This document shows positions 6,131 to 6,909 of a DNA stretch of 6,909 nt, one piece after another (position 1 is the stretch's first letter; each line of letters begins with the position of its first letter). Below the pieces are notes generated by a model. That model ran no database searches. It was not told the DNA's origin and saw only the letters and a program-made list of their open reading frames with translations. The position numbers and the translations under genes were made by a program. The DNA is from Hyphomicrobiales bacterium (GTDB lineage Bacteria > Pseudomonadota > Alphaproteobacteria > Rhizobiales > Xanthobacteraceae): contig PKXB01000174.1 of NCBI GenBank assembly GCA_003133345.1, positions 1 through 6,909 on the forward strand, given 5' to 3'.

Positions 6131-6909
6131 ATGGTTCCGATCGTCGTCGCGGCGGTGGCGGTGCTCTCGCTCGGCCTCAAACCGGCGGCGGCGGCGGATG
6201 TCTCCTATTACGACGTGCCGCGCGGCGCGCATCCGCATGACGTGGCGCCGGCGCCGGACGGCACGGTCTGGTACACCGCGCAAAGCCAAGGCGCGCTCGG
6301 CATTCTCGATCCGAAGACCGGCAAGGTGACGCAGATTCCGCTCGGGCCGAATGCGGCGCCGCATGGCGTGATCGTCGGGCCCGACCGCGCGGCCTGGGTC
6401 ACCGAGGGCGGGCAGAACGCCATCGCGCGCGTCGATCCGGCGAGCAAGGCGGTGAAGCTGTTCGCGCTGCCGCAGAATTTTCCCAACGCCAATCTCAACA
6501 CCGCGACCTTCGACCGCAAGGGCATCCTCTGGTTCACCGGCCAGAACGGCATCTATGGCCGCGTCGATCCGGCCACCGGCAAGGTCGAAGCCTGGAAGGC
6601 GCCCAAGGGCGCCGGTCCCTACGGCATCACCACCACGCCGAACGGCGAGGTCTGGTACGCCTCGCTCGCCGGCGATCATATTGTGAAGATCGACACGGTG
6701 AGCGGCGACGCGCTGATGGTTCAGCCGCCCAAGCCCGGCGTCGGCCCGCGCCGCATCTGGTCGGATTCCAAGGGCCTGTTGTGGGTGAGCTTCTGGCACA
6801 GCGGCGAAGTCGCGCGCTACGATCCGATCGCCAAGGCCTGGAAAGTGTGGAGCCTGCCCAAAAGCAACGCCGGCTGCTACGCGGTCTATGTCGACGACAA
6901 GGACAAGGT
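6131..6909 (+). CDS. Exported virginiamycin B lyase-like beta-propeller protein, 3' end outside window
   Basis: The frame is open from ATG 6131 to the window edge, giving 259 residues. The N-terminus is a hydrophobic export signal ending KPAAAADV, with probable cleavage near residues 22-23. The rest is a repeated propeller blade unit of the type DGTVWYT...G.LGILDPKTGKV: blade tryptophans at residues 47, 89, 134, 175 and 218, spaced 42, 45, 41 and 43. This matches the Vgb/streptogramin-lyase and SMP-30-like families. Family Vgb linearises type B streptogramins by elimination, but most chromosomal homologues have no shown activity, and the expected catalytic region lies mainly beyond the window. 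The cautious call is a periplasmic or secreted propeller protein. From 6131 the signal lacks a basic N-region; starting at ATG 6095 would add MGQRYKLGRGTS and supply one. A palindromic repeat separates it from moaE. Confidence 0.85.
   Translation, partial: MVPIVVAAVAVLSLGLKPAAAADVSYYDVPRGAHPHDVAPAPDGTVWYTAQSQGALGILDPKTGKVTQIPLGPNAAPHGVIVGPDRAAWVTEGGQNAIARVDPASKAVKLFALPQNFPNANLNTATFDRKGILWFTGQNGIYGRVDPATGKVEAWKAPKGAGPYGITTTPNGEVWYASLAGDHIVKIDTVSGDALMVQPPKPGVGPRRIWSDSKGLLWVSFWHSGEVARYDPIAKAWKVWSLPKSNAGCYAVYVDDKDK

Noticed and set aside
532..6799. Long minus-strand open frames at 532-1356, 1398-2792, 3482-4300 and 5915-6799
   Set aside because: Each lies antisense to a well-identified gene, and the translations are Arg/Ala/Gly-rich with no family motifs. 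They are artefacts of high GC content.

Overview
The window looks like a chromosomal segment of a GC-rich alphaproteobacterium of the Hyphomicrobiales (Rhizobiales), most likely near the Bradyrhizobium / Rhodopseudomonas / Xanthobacteraceae group. Three things point there: the uvrC ... pgsA-moaD-moaE gene order, an outer-membrane beta-barrel protein of the Omp31-like type, and two families of intergenic palindromic repeats (GCGCATGATC...CCGAAAA...TTTTCGG...GATCATGC, and GTCATTCCGGG...CCCGGAATGAC) that I recall as abundant in such genomes. The assignment rests on memory of these genomes, not on a search.

Layout. Positions 1-347 (minus strand) hold the 5' part of a secreted outer-membrane beta-barrel protein. 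A 283-bp, partly AT-rich divergent spacer (348-630) follows. All later genes are on the plus strand: a PTR1/FolM-like pteridine reductase of the SDR family (631-1395); uvrC, excinuclease subunit C (1485-3503); an intradiol ring-cleavage dioxygenase resembling hydroxyquinol 1,2-dioxygenases (3518-4408); pgsA, phosphatidylglycerophosphate synthase (4587-5192); moaD and moaE, the two subunits of molybdopterin synthase (5278-5529 and 5562-6047); and the 5' part of an exported beta-propeller protein resembling virginiamycin B lyase (6131 to the end of the window).

How the genes relate. moaD and moaE encode one enzyme and form a clear functional pair. UvrC (DNA repair) and PgsA (phospholipid synthesis) are housekeeping genes linked by conserved order, not by pathway. 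The dioxygenase is metabolically foreign to this neighbourhood and sits between uvrC and pgsA, which I recall as usually adjacent in related genomes; it is the most accessory-looking gene here.

The main non-coding feature is repeat content. Four palindromic elements occupy four of the intergenic gaps: three hairpins of one family, all in the same orientation and all starting at or within 5 nt after a stop codon, and one 101-bp nested palindrome of another family. I see no CRISPR array, tRNA, rRNA, transposase, phage gene or defence system, and no evidence of a new multi-gene system. The observations worth checking concern the repeats and their effects on gene boundaries, and the inserted dioxygenase.
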